Positions 23,150-34,737 of a stretch of DNA of 64,000 bases are shown here, one piece after another. Made by a program: the position numbers and the translations under genes. Under the pieces are notes generated by a model. It saw only the letters and a list, made by a program, of their open reading frames with translations. It made no database searches and was not told where the DNA came from. The stretch covers positions 1,638,761 through 1,702,760 of the forward strand of contig NW_022985437.1 of assembly GCF_010093595.1 (NCBI RefSeq), in the 5' to 3' direction. Position 1 is the first letter of the stretch, and every line of letters starts with the position of its first letter. The DNA is from Mytilinidion resinicola. Taxonomy: Eukaryota > Ascomycota > Dothideomycetes > Mytilinidiales > Mytilinidiaceae.

Positions 23150-24847
23150 TCAACGTGGTCTCCGCCTCTCCGGTGATGCCGGAACTTCGACTTCGTACTC
23201 CTCCTGCTCCACTTTGTAGAAGTTCTCAACAGTCCGCTTCTCTTCTCGCGCGCGAGCCGCATCCAGCATGAACCGAACGGTGCCGTTCTGGCCACGGATT
23301 CCGATTGCCGAGGTCGGCCCTTGTCCAGGTGAGGTGGTGCCAGGCGTCATCGGGGTTACGGGGCTTGTGGGAGCGATGCCGTTCCTCACTTTGAAGCCGT
23401 TTGTCGCTATTGGAGATAGCTTAGGGGTATTTGAGAATTCAGTGAACCGCGGAATGTCACTAGCGGTCGATTCTTGGTTTAGAGTGATGCGCATGTTGAT
23501 GAAGGTTTCGATTGGATGCAGTTGACCGATCATGGTAGCGGCGCGATGGTGAGTGTACATGTCAAGAAGGTCCAGGAGGGTTTCTGTTGGGCTTGTTAGC
23601 AACTTTAACCAGTATTTGTAGCCAGTGTCCTCACCCATTACTTCAGCTCGCGATGTACCCCACTTCTTGTACTTGATGCCTCGATCTCCAACTAGGGTAG
23701 AAAGATCAGCCTCATGCAAACGCGCTGCAAGCTCGACACAGGCAATGGCCATAGTCGACGTCCCCTGCTTGAGTGGAGCAAAGGTTCTGTAGAGATCGAG
23801 ACAAACGTTGTATGCTGTCTTGGAGATTGTGTCTTTGGGGAATCCGCAGCTTCTGGCAATCTTAACGACCAGCTTCTGGGGGTGCCGATTGCGGAAGTCA
23901 AAGCCCGCACCCTCAAGCATGAGGCGTTCTAAGCCAATTATGCTTTTTGAATGGGTCTCGAAGATCTTCGGAAAACATTAGAGACCGAAGGAGAATGATT
24001 TTGGATATTGACGTACTGGGTCATCGGGGCTGAGGTGCTCGGATGGCGATAGCTTCAGGTTGGAGGCTGCGCACAGGATCTCCTTAGATTTCTTGAGAGT
24101 GTCTTCGATCTTGCAGGCCGTGAACAATGCTGCTGCAGCGGCATCCTTTCGCTTCATCAGCTACTGCGCGTCTTCAACCAAGGACGTAACCTACAACATA
24201 ATTGTACTCCGTATCCGGGTGTAGCAGACGGAATTTATGATAGTACACAACAGCCGTGTTGAATGTACGAACCGGCCTATGCATATCAGCTATGCGCTCC
24301 AGTTATATAAGGTGGAGAAGCCATACAGCTGCATCGACTTCCTCACATTGTCGATCCAAGCAACGCCCTGCAGCCTCACAGCATCCTCCCGTGTCTCATT
24401 CATCCCAATAGCACTCAGGTATTCCTGCAACCGTTGTTCGAAGATATACGGCTTCGCGATCTCAATAAAGGATGGGTGAGGGCCGACATGGTCGTCGGTA
24501 GCAGGCGGCGCGGGCGCCATACCTGCGTGGTCGCTGTCTCCGGACGATAGGGGACTGTAGTTCAATTCCAAGTATCTCGGTCTAATGGGTAGGACGTTCG
24601 TGCCGGTCTGAGGTATGTGACTCGAGGAGTGGTCGTTGTAGTGAATTGGCGTGGAGGAGCTGTCGCTCTTGAACTTCTTTGACGTTGCAGCCGAGCCGCT
24701 TCCTCCAACCTTAGACCCCTCCTGGGACTCTCCCGTTCCACCATCATAGCCTTCTCCTCCTCTTCTAGCATTCCGCTGCTCTTTATATCGAACGTGCCTC
24801 TCCTTGTTCTGAATTTTCCGTTTCTCAGAAACCATCTTCGATTTCAA
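23150..24847 (-). CDS. CTK2: CTD kinase cyclin subunit Ctk2 (CTDK-I beta)
   Basis: Exons 24327..24847, 24195..24276, 24017..24145 and 23150..23965, with introns of 50, 49 and 51 nt, give 515 residues. After a basic and low-complexity N-terminus, the cyclin fold begins at about residue 140 (PHPSFIEIAKPYIFEQRL). It continues LPVRTFNTAVVYYHKFRL, DAAAAALFTACKIED, LKKSKEIL, GLERLMLEGAGFDF and HPQKLVVKIARSCGF. The splice junctions fall inside the cyclin box and restore it exactly. The tail is Pro/Thr/Ser-rich. Ctk2 pairs with the Cdk12-like kinase Ctk1 to phosphorylate Ser2 of the RNA polymerase II CTD during elongation. The start could instead be the Met four codons later. Confidence 0.87.
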
Positions 24848-25611
24848 AAATACAGTAAAGGCTGCGCACGCAACTTTTCATGGTTAGTTCAACGTTGCAG
24901 ACTCTTGGATCGTTATAGCCGTCGCGACGCGGGACTGGCGAACTGGATAGCAAGAAACGAATATGACGTACTTGTTTGACTTGTGTTGTATCGACGCTGG
25001 TAAATGCCGCGTCTTAACGCGTCATATCATGAACGACTCTGTGCGTCAAGAGCTGTGACAGTGAGCGTGGTCCGAGGTACGATGGATGGAAGGAAGGTAG
25101 GAGTGAAGCTCGTCAAGAACAGAAGATTGAACAGTTGGGGCGTGATGGCAAGCTGGTGAAGGTGGCCCGTCAAACTGCAGCGCGCGGGTAATGGGAGAAG
25201 ATTGCTTGTGGATGCGCCCCGTGGAACTGCTTTATCCCTTTCGTCTTTTCATGGACGTGTTAATTCGTCCTCTTTCTAGAAGATGGTAGCTCGCATGCCC
25301 AATGAACCTCAATTCCTTACTCAAAAGCTTGATTTACTTCGTACATCAGACGTTTCTATTTGCCACACCACCTGTCGAGTTGAAGTGAACAGCGGCGCCA
25401 TGCCCATATCTCAATAAGACCTTCTGTGGCATACGGAACTCTTCTTCGGAATCTAGTAGTCAAGAATGCCTTGAAAGAATCACATGACCTGGATTTATAT
25501 CGGCCTTGCCCACCATTTCACTTGCACAGCACCACAACACAGCCACCGACAAGGGATCTACTCTGAAGGCTACGCGACAGCAATCCCTCCTCGTATAGGC
25601 CACGGCCCATC
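24848..25611. other. Intergenic between divergent CTK2 and the interrupted 2EXR-like gene
   Basis: 764 nt that serve as two promoters. Nothing else recognised. Confidence 0.45.
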
Positions 25612-26976
25612 ATGGCGAACGAGAGCAAGTACACCAGGCAACTCAGCCGCCTCCGCAGGGGGCCTCGCCAACCTTCGTCGATCTGGCCGAGGACCGTTCA
25701 CAAGACTGACGGCATGTTACAACGACAATACTTCCCGCTCCTGGACCTGCCTCGCGAACTCAGAGATCTCATCTACGAGTATGCATTGGTAGCCAAGGAC
25801 GGCATACACATTCGCGCTGTCCCACCAGTGCCCAACGGCAGACTTCCAATTTGTCGATCTCCTACAAAGCGGAGGAGCATCCTTTACAATGGATATAGCA
25901 AGTACCACGAATGCCACTTCGACGTTACCTACGAATTCTATGCTCCGAAGGGTCCGCACGACGTCTGCGATCTCAGCATATTCCTCGTCAACAAGCAGGT
26001 TTACGCAGAAGCGTCCAAAATCTTCTATTCTCAGAATATCTTCGATTTCTGTCCCGAAATGGATGAAGACAGATCATTCTCAACTTGCCACCTGTTTCTG
26101 ATGGATCGTCCGACCTCGGCTTCCTCAAAAATTCGGTCGCTTGCTCTCAGATTCGGCCAGCCACAGTTTGCGCTTGACCCTCTTTTCGAGCGCTATACAA
26201 TGCCCGAATAGCCCTTTCTAGAAGTCTTCCGAGTGATGAACGAGAGCATGCATGTGAGTAGTCTAGCACTAGAAATGTATGGGTTCCCGCCCGATGTTAG
26301 GCACTGTCCATGGAACTGGGATAATCTCTTCCATCACTGGCAAGGAGGATATGCGGAACCTATGGACAGGCTCTTTCAACTAAATGGAATCACTCGACTG
26401 TCTATTAGCGTTGAGATCGAAGATGAGGAAGAAGGTGTGAATCGTCTGGTCGCCTTCGTCCAGCTTCTCAGGAAACGATTGCTCGTGAACGGCGACAAAT
26501 TAGGTATCCAGAGCGTAAGAGTTCGTCGGCGCCACCTCTGGGAGAGAGAATCCGCGTTCTATGGAACACATTCACGACCACAACCTGGGTCAATTCGCTT
26601 ATGGAAACGTTATATCACAGTTGCTTGCGACAACGACTCGAGAGGCCAAGATTACACTGACGCTCCACCACATCGCCGAGCGTACGACAGGACGGCTCAG
26701 CTGGAGGAACGGAAGGGAAAAGAAATGGAGCTCACCCCAAGCGAATATCGTTGGTGGCTCCGCACAAAGTACCGGGACCGGGACTATACTGCTAGTGACG
26801 GAGGATCTCAAGACTTTTTGATCACATTGGGCGACTGGCGGCTACGTGACGATATTTATCCTGACTGGGGTGATGGGTCTAAGGAATCTCATGGATATAA
26901 GGAGTTGATATTACGGGAGGAGGAGAACACTGCACGAGGACACTGCGCAGGAGACAACGGAGGGGTCATCGACTAG
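25612..26976 (+). pseudogene. LPRELRDLIYEYAL-type (2EXR/F-box-like) hypothetical protein with in-frame stop
   Basis: Two frames (25612..26211 and 26233..26976) lie in the same phase, separated only by a TAG at 26209-26211 and six further sense codons. Together they would make about 454 residues. The first half has FPLLDLPRELRDLIYEYALV at about residues 41-60, the opening motif of a large fungal family of 2EXR/F-box-like proteins, then FLVNKQVYAEASKIFYSQN, the matching second motif. The second half (LEVFRVMNESMHV...TRLSISVEIEDEEE) continues as normal coding sequence. No GT donor is available to splice the TAG out. A single C-to-T change from CAG would explain it. It may be a recent pseudogene, a readthrough gene or a sequence error. 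Confidence 0.65.
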
Positions 26977-28076
26977 CGACTACGGAAGCGACGGGGCTTC
27001 ATCTTGATTTCTAGAACTGCACCTGTCACTTGTGGTAATCTCGAAGCTTTGGAGGTCTTACTACGGACTACAGGGTCTTTCACAATCTGGAGGAGTTAGC
27101 AAGTGAAGGTCTAAAGGCTTTATGCTCGTGGAAGCAACCTTCAGCAGCTAATATACTATACTTCACTACTCTGCTTACACATGCAAGCATCGTGGCCGAA
27201 ATCGAGAGCTTATGAATCCAACTGATATAGCTCTCTGTGCACACTGTACATCTCTCAGCAACCTGTGGAGTGAAGCCCGTCCCTCCACGAACGCCTTCAT
27301 GGTAAGAATACTTCATAGATACCCACACTAGCGACTCTACAGTACCAGGTCACACCGTTTGGGCACTCGGATAGTTATACCACTGCACTGGTTACACTTT
27401 TGATCGCTCGACATCACCGTCTAGGAGCAGCCCGACTAGCAAGTGTTCAGCTCATCAAAGGGTGGCCTGATTTCCACAGCATGGACCTTTACATGGTATG
27501 TGGAGGTTGAAAAGCCTATGGGTTGTTACCCCCCCCAAAAGCAGTGGCAAGAGAGTGCCCAAACTTAAAGTCACAGGACTTGGAAATGTGTAAAGTGGAT
27601 CGGTTATAATCCCCGGAAAGCCGTCCTAATATCTAATCTGCCGTAACCCAAGCAGGCCGTTATGATACACTCAAATCCCACCATCCCATCCCACCAGTCC
27701 CCCTTTCTATGGACAATCTGAAGCCACACCACATAGAAGAAGCGAATATAAAAGATGGGAGAGGAGAGTAAACTCAAGCCTTCAAAACCGCTTCGCCCCC
27801 GCCCACCTATCCAAAAAAACCCCCCCCCGTATTTGTAGCATAGCCCAATTTAGTCGTAACCCATATCTCTTAGTTCGTTCGCGCCCAGAATTAGACCCAT
27901 CGTCGCCATGCCAATCCAATCCGATCCAATGCCGTGATGAGACTACAAACTACAAATGAGCCCAATGCGAGAATGATTCGTAGAAGTCGTCGCTCGTTGC
28001 TCGTCACCATAGCGCCCAACGCAATGCCAAAGAAAGCATGCTGTCAACACCAGAGTATAACTACCGCAGAGTGCGG
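26977..28076. other. Intergenic with one transposon copy
   Basis: 1.1 kb between the interrupted gene and the AAA ATPase 3' end. It contains element copy 3 and the C-runs at 27532 and 27823. No gene seen. Confidence 0.5.
27341..27589 (+). mobile_element. Short TIR element (MITE) copy 3
   Basis: Starts CAGTACCAGGTCACACCG + TTTGGGCACTC right after TA (27339-27340). Ends near GAGTGCCCAAACTTAAAG + TCACAGGACT. The interior is highly similar to the reverse complement of copy 2 throughout. It is slightly longer because of a C-run. The right TA is no longer visible. Confidence 0.8.
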
Positions 28077-31000
28077 CTAAGTATAGCTCCTCATCGCATC
28101 CAGATACCCCGTGCCGCCCTTCAGATCATGATCAAAGTCCTCGGCAACCTCGAGCACGCGCTTGATATGCTCGAGGGAGAAGGATTCCTGTTCGGAGATG
28201 GCGAGGGATTGGGCGGTGCGGACTGCGTTTTTGATCTGTTTCCAACATTAGCAACGTATCCAATTGGTTTTGTTAGGGCAAGGGGAGCTCTTACCTGCCG
28301 CCCATTCAGATTATTCCTCGCCAGCGCATCAAAGTCCTTCTCCCCAAACGGCGTGACCTGCAGCCCCTCCACCACCCGCACCTTCTCCACAAACGTCTTC
28401 CAGATCTCCTTCTTCGCCTTCGGCGTCAGCTCACCATACCGCAGCGGCATGTGGATGCGGCTCTGGAACGCGTCGTCGAACGTCTCGACGCGGTTGGTGG
28501 TCAGGAAGAGGATGCCCTGGAAGTACTCGAGCAGGCGCAGGAAGATGGAGACGAGGGCGTTGCGGTGGATGTCGTGCACCTCGCGCTTCTCGAGGAAGAC
28601 GTCGGCTTCGTCGAGGAGCAGCACCGCGCCCCACGAGTGCGCAATGTCCATGATCTTTTGGAGCTCGTGCTCCAGCACGCGGCTGTCGGTGCCGAGCTCG
28701 CCGGCGCTCACGGCGTATAAGGGGCACTTGAGGTACTCGGCGATGCCTTCAGCGGTGAGGGTCTTGCCGACGCCGGGAGGGCCGTGCAGGACGAAGACGA
28801 GACCGCGCCCTTTGCCTTGAACAACGTCGTCGATGGTCTCCGCGGCGTGGAATTTGTGGCTGGAGACCATGCCTTTGACGATAGACTTGTGGGCGGCTGG
28901 AAGGACGAGGGAGGAGAACGCGCCCTCGTTCCACTCAATGTCGCGGATACCGCTGAGCGAGAACTCGAGCCATAGCTTCTCGGAGAACGCAAAGCCGAGT
29001 ACAACGGGTGAGGCAATGAGGAGTTCCTCTTCGCTGAATTGGTGGGTCTTGACGCCTTCCTTGGTCTCTATCGAGTCAAGCTTCTCAACCTGAATTTCCT
29101 TTCCGTCCTCGTCAACCGGGACCGTGATGACATGAACTTTGTCGTCCTTGTCAAACACGACCTTCGTCCTAGTTCGCTCGCGCTCTTCCTTGCTTTCATT
29201 GTAGTTCAACGGGCCTTCTCCGCCCTCCGCAGGACCATCTTCGTCCGAGGAGTCACAGCAGTCGGAGCAATCATCCGATTCGCTGTCATTGAAAGGGTCC
29301 TCGGTGTCCTTGGGCTTGATCAATGAGATTGGATAGTTGGGATTGATTCTCCGGAAGATCGCAGGGTCTACCATGACTCTTCCATTGATATTGACCTTCG
29401 CGACGGCCTTCTTCTTCTTCTGGAAAGCAAGTCCTTTATGGAAGCGGTAGTTCATGCCCTGCATCGCGACAAAGCGTTTGCCTCGCTCCACAAGCTGCTT
29501 CTTGAGGCCCTCTGGATCCTTGTGGTACTTCAGGGGATATGTGGTTAAGCTTGTGATCTTCCGCGGGCCCTTGAAGGATTCAACGTGGACTTCAAAGTCG
29601 CCAAGGCCGAAATGCTTGCCGTCATACTCCAGGTAGCGCCCTTCAATACAATACCATTCTCCGCGGATGAAGGAGCTCTCTTTGTTTGCATAGTCGACCT
29701 TGAAGCAACGAGGGTCGTCCACGGATCCGTAGGTGGCCGTGTAGGCGAGGGAATTGGGTTTGAACAAAGCCCAAAGGAGCTCGAATGTAATGTTGCCAGC
29801 CTTCAGCATCGGGTAGAGCGTCTTCTTTGTCTCTTCGTAGTCCTCGTTGATATATGTGACAAGCAGCTTGCAGTGGGCAATCTGCAAAGACAGCTTCTTC
29901 TTTAATTTCCGCTTCTTCTCTTTCTTTAGCTGAGCCTTGAGGGTCTTCTTGTAGTGTGCTTTGATTTCTTCGAGGTAGAGGAACAGCATGTTGGGATCAA
30001 CCTAAGTATTATCAGCATCAAGGTCGAAGGAACGAAGGTCGGAAACTTACACTAGGTTGCTCTTCTACTAATGAGACACCCTTCACGTCCTTCATGACTT
30101 CACCGAGCGCATCCCGTAGAGGCTTCGACTTGATGTCAACAACGGTGTTGCGATACTTGTTTTCCCAGTCAAACTTCCTACGAACCGTGAAGACCTAGAT
30201 ATTCGTCAATTTAAGAACTGGAACCGCCACAATTGAGTAGTAGATGTGTTTGCAAAAGTGAAAACATGGAAGGGATGATGCACTTACGTATTCATTAAAC
30301 TCGTCCACTTGATCCTCGGCACTCTCCGTCAACTTGTAGTTATGTATGGTGCTGTCCCACAACTGGTCCACACGCTTGAACTCCAGTGTCGACGCCCTCT
30401 TGCTCGCCTTCTTTTTGACCTTTCGCTTGGACCTGATGCCTCTCCTTCCAGAGGCGGGGGGATCGAGGCCATCAGGAACCGCGGCCCTCTTCCTCCTAGA
30501 TCCTCCTCCTATCGCAGCATTCAGCTGTTGCTGCTGGAGTTGCAGTTGCAAGGTCGCAATCTCGTTACGTAGCCTCGTCCCCTCATCCTCTTCCACAGCA
30601 TCATCAAGACCATCTTCCGTCTCCGACTCGGGCTCAGCAGCTCTCCGCGACTTCTTCGGCCGGCGATGGCGGCGGCGCGGCTCCTCCTCCTCCTCCTCGT
30701 CGGATGACTCAGAGTCTGAATCAGAATCAGACGAGTCGGAGGAGTCCGCATAGCGCATGGCCTTGCTCCGCTTCTTCTTCGCCGCGAGCTTCGCCTTCCT
30801 CTTCTTCTTGGCCTTGCGCCTTTTCCGCCGCTCCTCCTCCTCGCTGTCTTCGCTGCTGCTATCACTATCCGAATCGTCGTCCGACGAATCGCTGTTAGAG
30901 GAGCTGCTGGTGTCTATACTCTCCTTGCGCTCCGCCTTCTTGCTGCTCTTGGAATGCTTCTTGCATTTGCCTTTCTTCGCCTTCTTTTTCTTTTTCAGCG

Positions 31001-31367
31001 CCGAGTTGCTGGCGGCGGCTCCGTCCACGGCAGTCCCATTGACGTCCCCTAGACTCGTTGTAGGAGGCTCAGAGGTGGGCTGCACCGTCACCTCGTCGGC
31101 CGTGTTGTCTTCCCGTGCAGTGTCCATGCTCGCTTTGTGTAGTTTCTCGTGCAAGGATCCGCTGGACCCAGAGGGAGAGGAGGGGTTCGGTTGCGGGGTG
31201 CTGGAGGACGTGCTCGAAGTGGGAGTGTAGACGGGGTTGCCCTTGAGTTCGCTCGTAGTTGCGGTTCTAGCGGTCTCGGAGGAGGTGGGCACAGAAGACG
31301 TGGCTGTGGAGGGGGAGGGTCTAGTTGTGGGAGAGAGTGTGGTGGTGCGGCGGTCCGGTTTGTTCAT
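28077..31367 (-). CDS. AAA-family ATPase with long charged N-terminus
   Basis: Exons 30288..31367, 30051..30194, 28295..30001 and 28077..28235, with introns of 93, 49 and 59 nt, give 1029 residues. Residues 1-250 are disordered: Ser/Thr/Pro-rich, then Lys-rich (KKKKKAKKGKCKKH) and Ser/Asp/Glu-rich blocks. A middle domain (about 330-770) contains WENKYRNTVVDIKS and FKVDYANKESSFIRGEWYC, as in the fungal DUF7025-AAA proteins. The AAA module follows: Walker A GPPGVGKT (815-822), Walker B LLLDEAD (869-875), and arginine-finger region TTNRVETFDDAFQSRIHMPL. The last splice gives NGRQ/IKNAVRTAQSLA, the AAA lid. Such proteins resemble Bcs1/ATAD-like ATPases, but their substrate is unknown. The basic, acidic tracts suggest a nuclear or nucleolar protein (inference). 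Confidence 0.88.
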
Positions 31368-32471
31368 CGGAGAGTGAGCCGCGTCTATCAGGCAGTGAGA
31401 GTCTGCTTGTCCGTCCAGATCAGTACCGAGTCAATCAAGTCAAGAGGGCGGTTGTGTGATGGGATCGACGTCGCCGAATGGACTGGCAGTGGTAGGCTGG
31501 TTCCGAACAGCGTTGCACAGCTTCACGAGGACGGCCAGTGAACAACGAATCCGACGAGAAGCACAGCGACGTTAGGGCTGGGTACGTACTTTTGGTGAAC
31601 GCAGTTGTGCGTGTGGAGGCAACAAGGCGGAGAGAGCAGAGACGGGTGAGGACGGTTATATATATATATATACGTGAGTTCTATGGGTGAGGGTAGACCT
31701 TGTGCAGCTGAGGCAGCGTCGCCGCGGCGGACTCGAGGCCGGTGAAGGGATACGTCTGCCTGCTGGTGCGGCCAACTCAGACACCCTGCTTCGATGACTC
31801 CACGAGGCGAATATCTGGAGGGCGGTTTAGATGTGCCCGAGCCCTCGCGCCAGAACGTCCACTCCACCACGCGCATCGACCGTGGCGCCCCGGATATAAA
31901 TGTGGATCCCGCAAACGTGCGCGCCATGCACTCGTCCATGCCGTCGCAAACACCATCAGATAGCATCCACCACCGCCAGAGCAGCCAAAGAAACAGTCGC
32001 GAATGGACGCCTGGAGGACCGTTGCGCCCCGACTAAACTGCACGCTGAGCCCTCCAGCTATGACCCTCGGCGGCCCTCACCGCTTTCTCGACCGAGGCAC
32101 CAAGCAATTCGTGGCTTGTGGAGTCGAGCAGGGGCCCCGGCTTGCGCTAACAGGCCTGCCCTGGCTGTTGGATGTGTTTACAAGGCTGAAGCTGCCAGGC
32201 TGCAGTCTGCACGTGAAAACGGCCACCCTCTTTTGCACTTTCTAAATAAGGGTGTCATATTGTCGCACTGTGCAGTTATAGCAGCCTTGTAGAATCTAGT
32301 CCGACGATTGTGCCGTGAGCCAAAGTCACCCAACACAGAACCCTCAAGCGCCATGCATCTGCGTCCTGCAGTCCCCAACCCAAATCCCATCACGCGAACC
32401 CAAAAAGAAAGCCCTTCTCCTGCGCCATGCACCCATCCTGCCCTCCCGTCGTTCCGGTTCATGGACGCGGG
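31368..32471. other. Intergenic between the AAA ATPase and PTEN genes
   Basis: 1.1 kb holding the ATPase promoter and the PTEN 3' region. A TA dinucleotide run lies at 31657-31672. Short frames here match nothing. Confidence 0.5.
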
Positions 32472-34354
32472 CTAGTCCTTCGATCTCAGGCCCAGGTGGC
32501 CCAATGAGTGCCCGCTTGGCGTCTCGAGCTCAGATTCGGGTTTCCCGTCTGGGAGGTCGCCTGTCGAGACGCCTGTTATACTCGTTGAGGGCTCGTTGAT
32601 CGTTTCCGGCGACTGCACACGGGGTACTGCAGACGCTGGTGCGCTGGATTCTGCAGGCGGTGCTGCAGGCTGCGGGAGATCTTTCGATAGAGGCAGCGGC
32701 CCGGGTGCCGATGCGGAGTCGGCGCTTGATGGTTCCTCAATCTGCTCCTCGCCATTGGGTCCATGGGCTCGGAGACCCGCGTGAACATCGTCCTGGCCGT
32801 CGTGTGCTGGTACTGTGCCAACTTGGCTCTTGACGTTGCTAGCTGTGCTGACGTCCGAGCTCGACCCCATTGGAGTCTCTTTGCGTAGTCCAAGATCTTT
32901 GCCTTCGCTAGGATCCGTGCTCTCCTGTCCATGCCAGTCTGCAGGGGCCGCCTGCTTGACCTCTTCCCCTTCTTTGGGTTCGCGAATGACGACTGGCGGT
33001 TGCTCTTCTTCTGGCAATGCCTTCCACACCACAGCACACCTGTCGAAAGCTCGGGTGCCTTTCCTGCTGCTGCCTTTGATCCCGTCCATCTTGTCCCAAT
33101 GCATCTCGAACACGCCGGAGTCTTCTGGCTTCCCGCCGCTCTCACAGCCATTGCCTTCGAAATATGCGTTGAACCACACATGTGCTACCGAAGTGACCAT
33201 CGTGAGGCCATACGCCGCTTTGTTCCGCCGTTCGACATCGATGTTCATATCGTTGGTCGGAAGAACCACCCGTTTTGTGGGGCGGAAAACAACGTCTCCT
33301 CCGGTTTCTGTCTCGTCTTCTTCCCGAGGCGCGTCTTTCTCATCCTCGCTCGACGAGGACTGCCCATCGATACCGGCCGGGAATGTCTGCGCCCCCCTCA
33401 AAGCCTGGACATTGCTCTTCTGGTTTCCCTCCGCCAGTGCAGACGATGACTTCCTCTCTTTCTCCTTCTCCTTCTCCTTCTTGTCCTTCCCATTCCCCTT
33501 CCCCATCACCTCCGCGACCACACTCGCCAACCCCGCACTCTGCTCAATCTCCCCTCTAACCAGCTCCCTCTCCTTGCTCGAGAAAGTATGAAACGTCTTG
33601 ATCGTCTTCCCCTCATCCACAAACCCCTCCACCGAAATCTTGACCCCATCCCGCAGCCCCCAGACATGCACCTCGAGCACCTCCACCTGCCTCTCCACAT
33701 ACACCTTCCCATGCTTCGCCCACCGATCCACATACGTAACCCACCTTAGCTGACTCGGTATCGACACGCCCGCCCCAAACCCCGGCCGCATCCTCCTCTC
33801 CGTGAACCGCTTCAGCGCGTCCTCCACCTTCCACCCCTCCTCGCTGATCAAGTACGAGCAGCTCGCCGTGCCGCTCCGCCCCTTGCCCGCCTTGCAGTGC
33901 ACCACCACAACCCTATCCTCGTTCCCGTGCAGCCAGTTGCGCATGCTGGCCATGATGTGCGGGATCAGCGCGAACGGCGGCGGGTGGTGGTCCGGGAAGG
34001 GGTAGTGGTAGACGCGGCCGTAGACCTCCGAGTCCGGGTAGCCGGTGCCCTCGGCGCGGAACTCCCATATTGCCCAATTGTCCTTGTGCTTGTAGTCGAG
34101 GAACTTGACGAGCGCGTCGAGCGGGTTGCGGTAGGCGCGTTGGGGGTAGGTGCCCGAGGGGCCCGAGGTTGCGATGACTATGGCGAGAGGATGTTGTCAG
34201 TAACCGTAGTATGTGAGCTCGAGGAAGGGGAGAGAGATTCGGTGGTTTGGATTGCCGTGTACACACTTTTGTCGGTCACGTAGCAGAGATCCAGGCCAGC
34301 TTCTGGATGCCTGGCGCGTGGGCCTGCGACGATTTGGCGCAGGAGTGAAGCCAT
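32472..34354 (-). CDS. PTEN-like phosphatidylinositol 3-phosphatase
   Basis: Exons 34267..34354 and 32472..34177, with an 89-nt intron, give 597 residues. Splicing yields VTDK/IIATSGPSGTYPQRAYRNPL, the PTEN N-terminal signature. YPFPDHHPPPF carries the general-acid Asp loop. The P-loop HCKAGKGRSGT has catalytic Cys at residue 124 and Arg at 130, the same numbers as in human PTEN. The C2 region follows (VEVLEVHVWGLRDG...SVEGFVDEG) and includes a long acidic, Ser-rich insert before VRRRNKAAYGLTMVTSVAHVWFN. The last 150 residues are disordered. The family removes the 3-phosphate of PIP3/PI3P at membranes. Thr131 of human PTEN is Ser here. Confidence 0.93.
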
Positions 34355-34737
34355 GGTGTAGTTGCTTTCGTGTTATGTGCGGTGTAAGGCGTTCCCCGAC
34401 ATTTTTGAGAAGCAAGGCTGGAGAAGGTACATAGGGACATCAGATGTTCGAGGTCGACAAACAAGCGAGACGTCATCGCCTGTTTTCGTGAAAGGGTCGT
34501 GCTTGGCATGCACAAATCTAGCTAGTATTCATGGAGGGCCCCTGACGGTATCGTCGGGAATGTAGACAAGACGAAAGATGTCTACTGTGTAGAAATACAT
34601 CTTTGAGAGCATGGGAAATGCTCTTGAAGGCCTTATTAGAGCACCATGTGCAACAGTGAATGTTTGTGAACTAATTATTTTCATATTACAGTATCATACA
34701 AAACATTACATTCCAACTGCACTGGTAGCAAATGTAA
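34355..34737. other. Promoter of PTEN and 3' region of the PPR gene
   Basis: 383 nt. The stretch 34640-34737 is AT-rich, as expected for the downstream UTR of the minus-strand PPR gene. No gene seen. Confidence 0.4.

Noticed and set aside
30346..31230. Long plus-strand frames rich in Ser, Phe and Arg
   Set aside because: They are antisense shadows of the Ser/Asp/Lys-rich first exon of the AAA ATPase.
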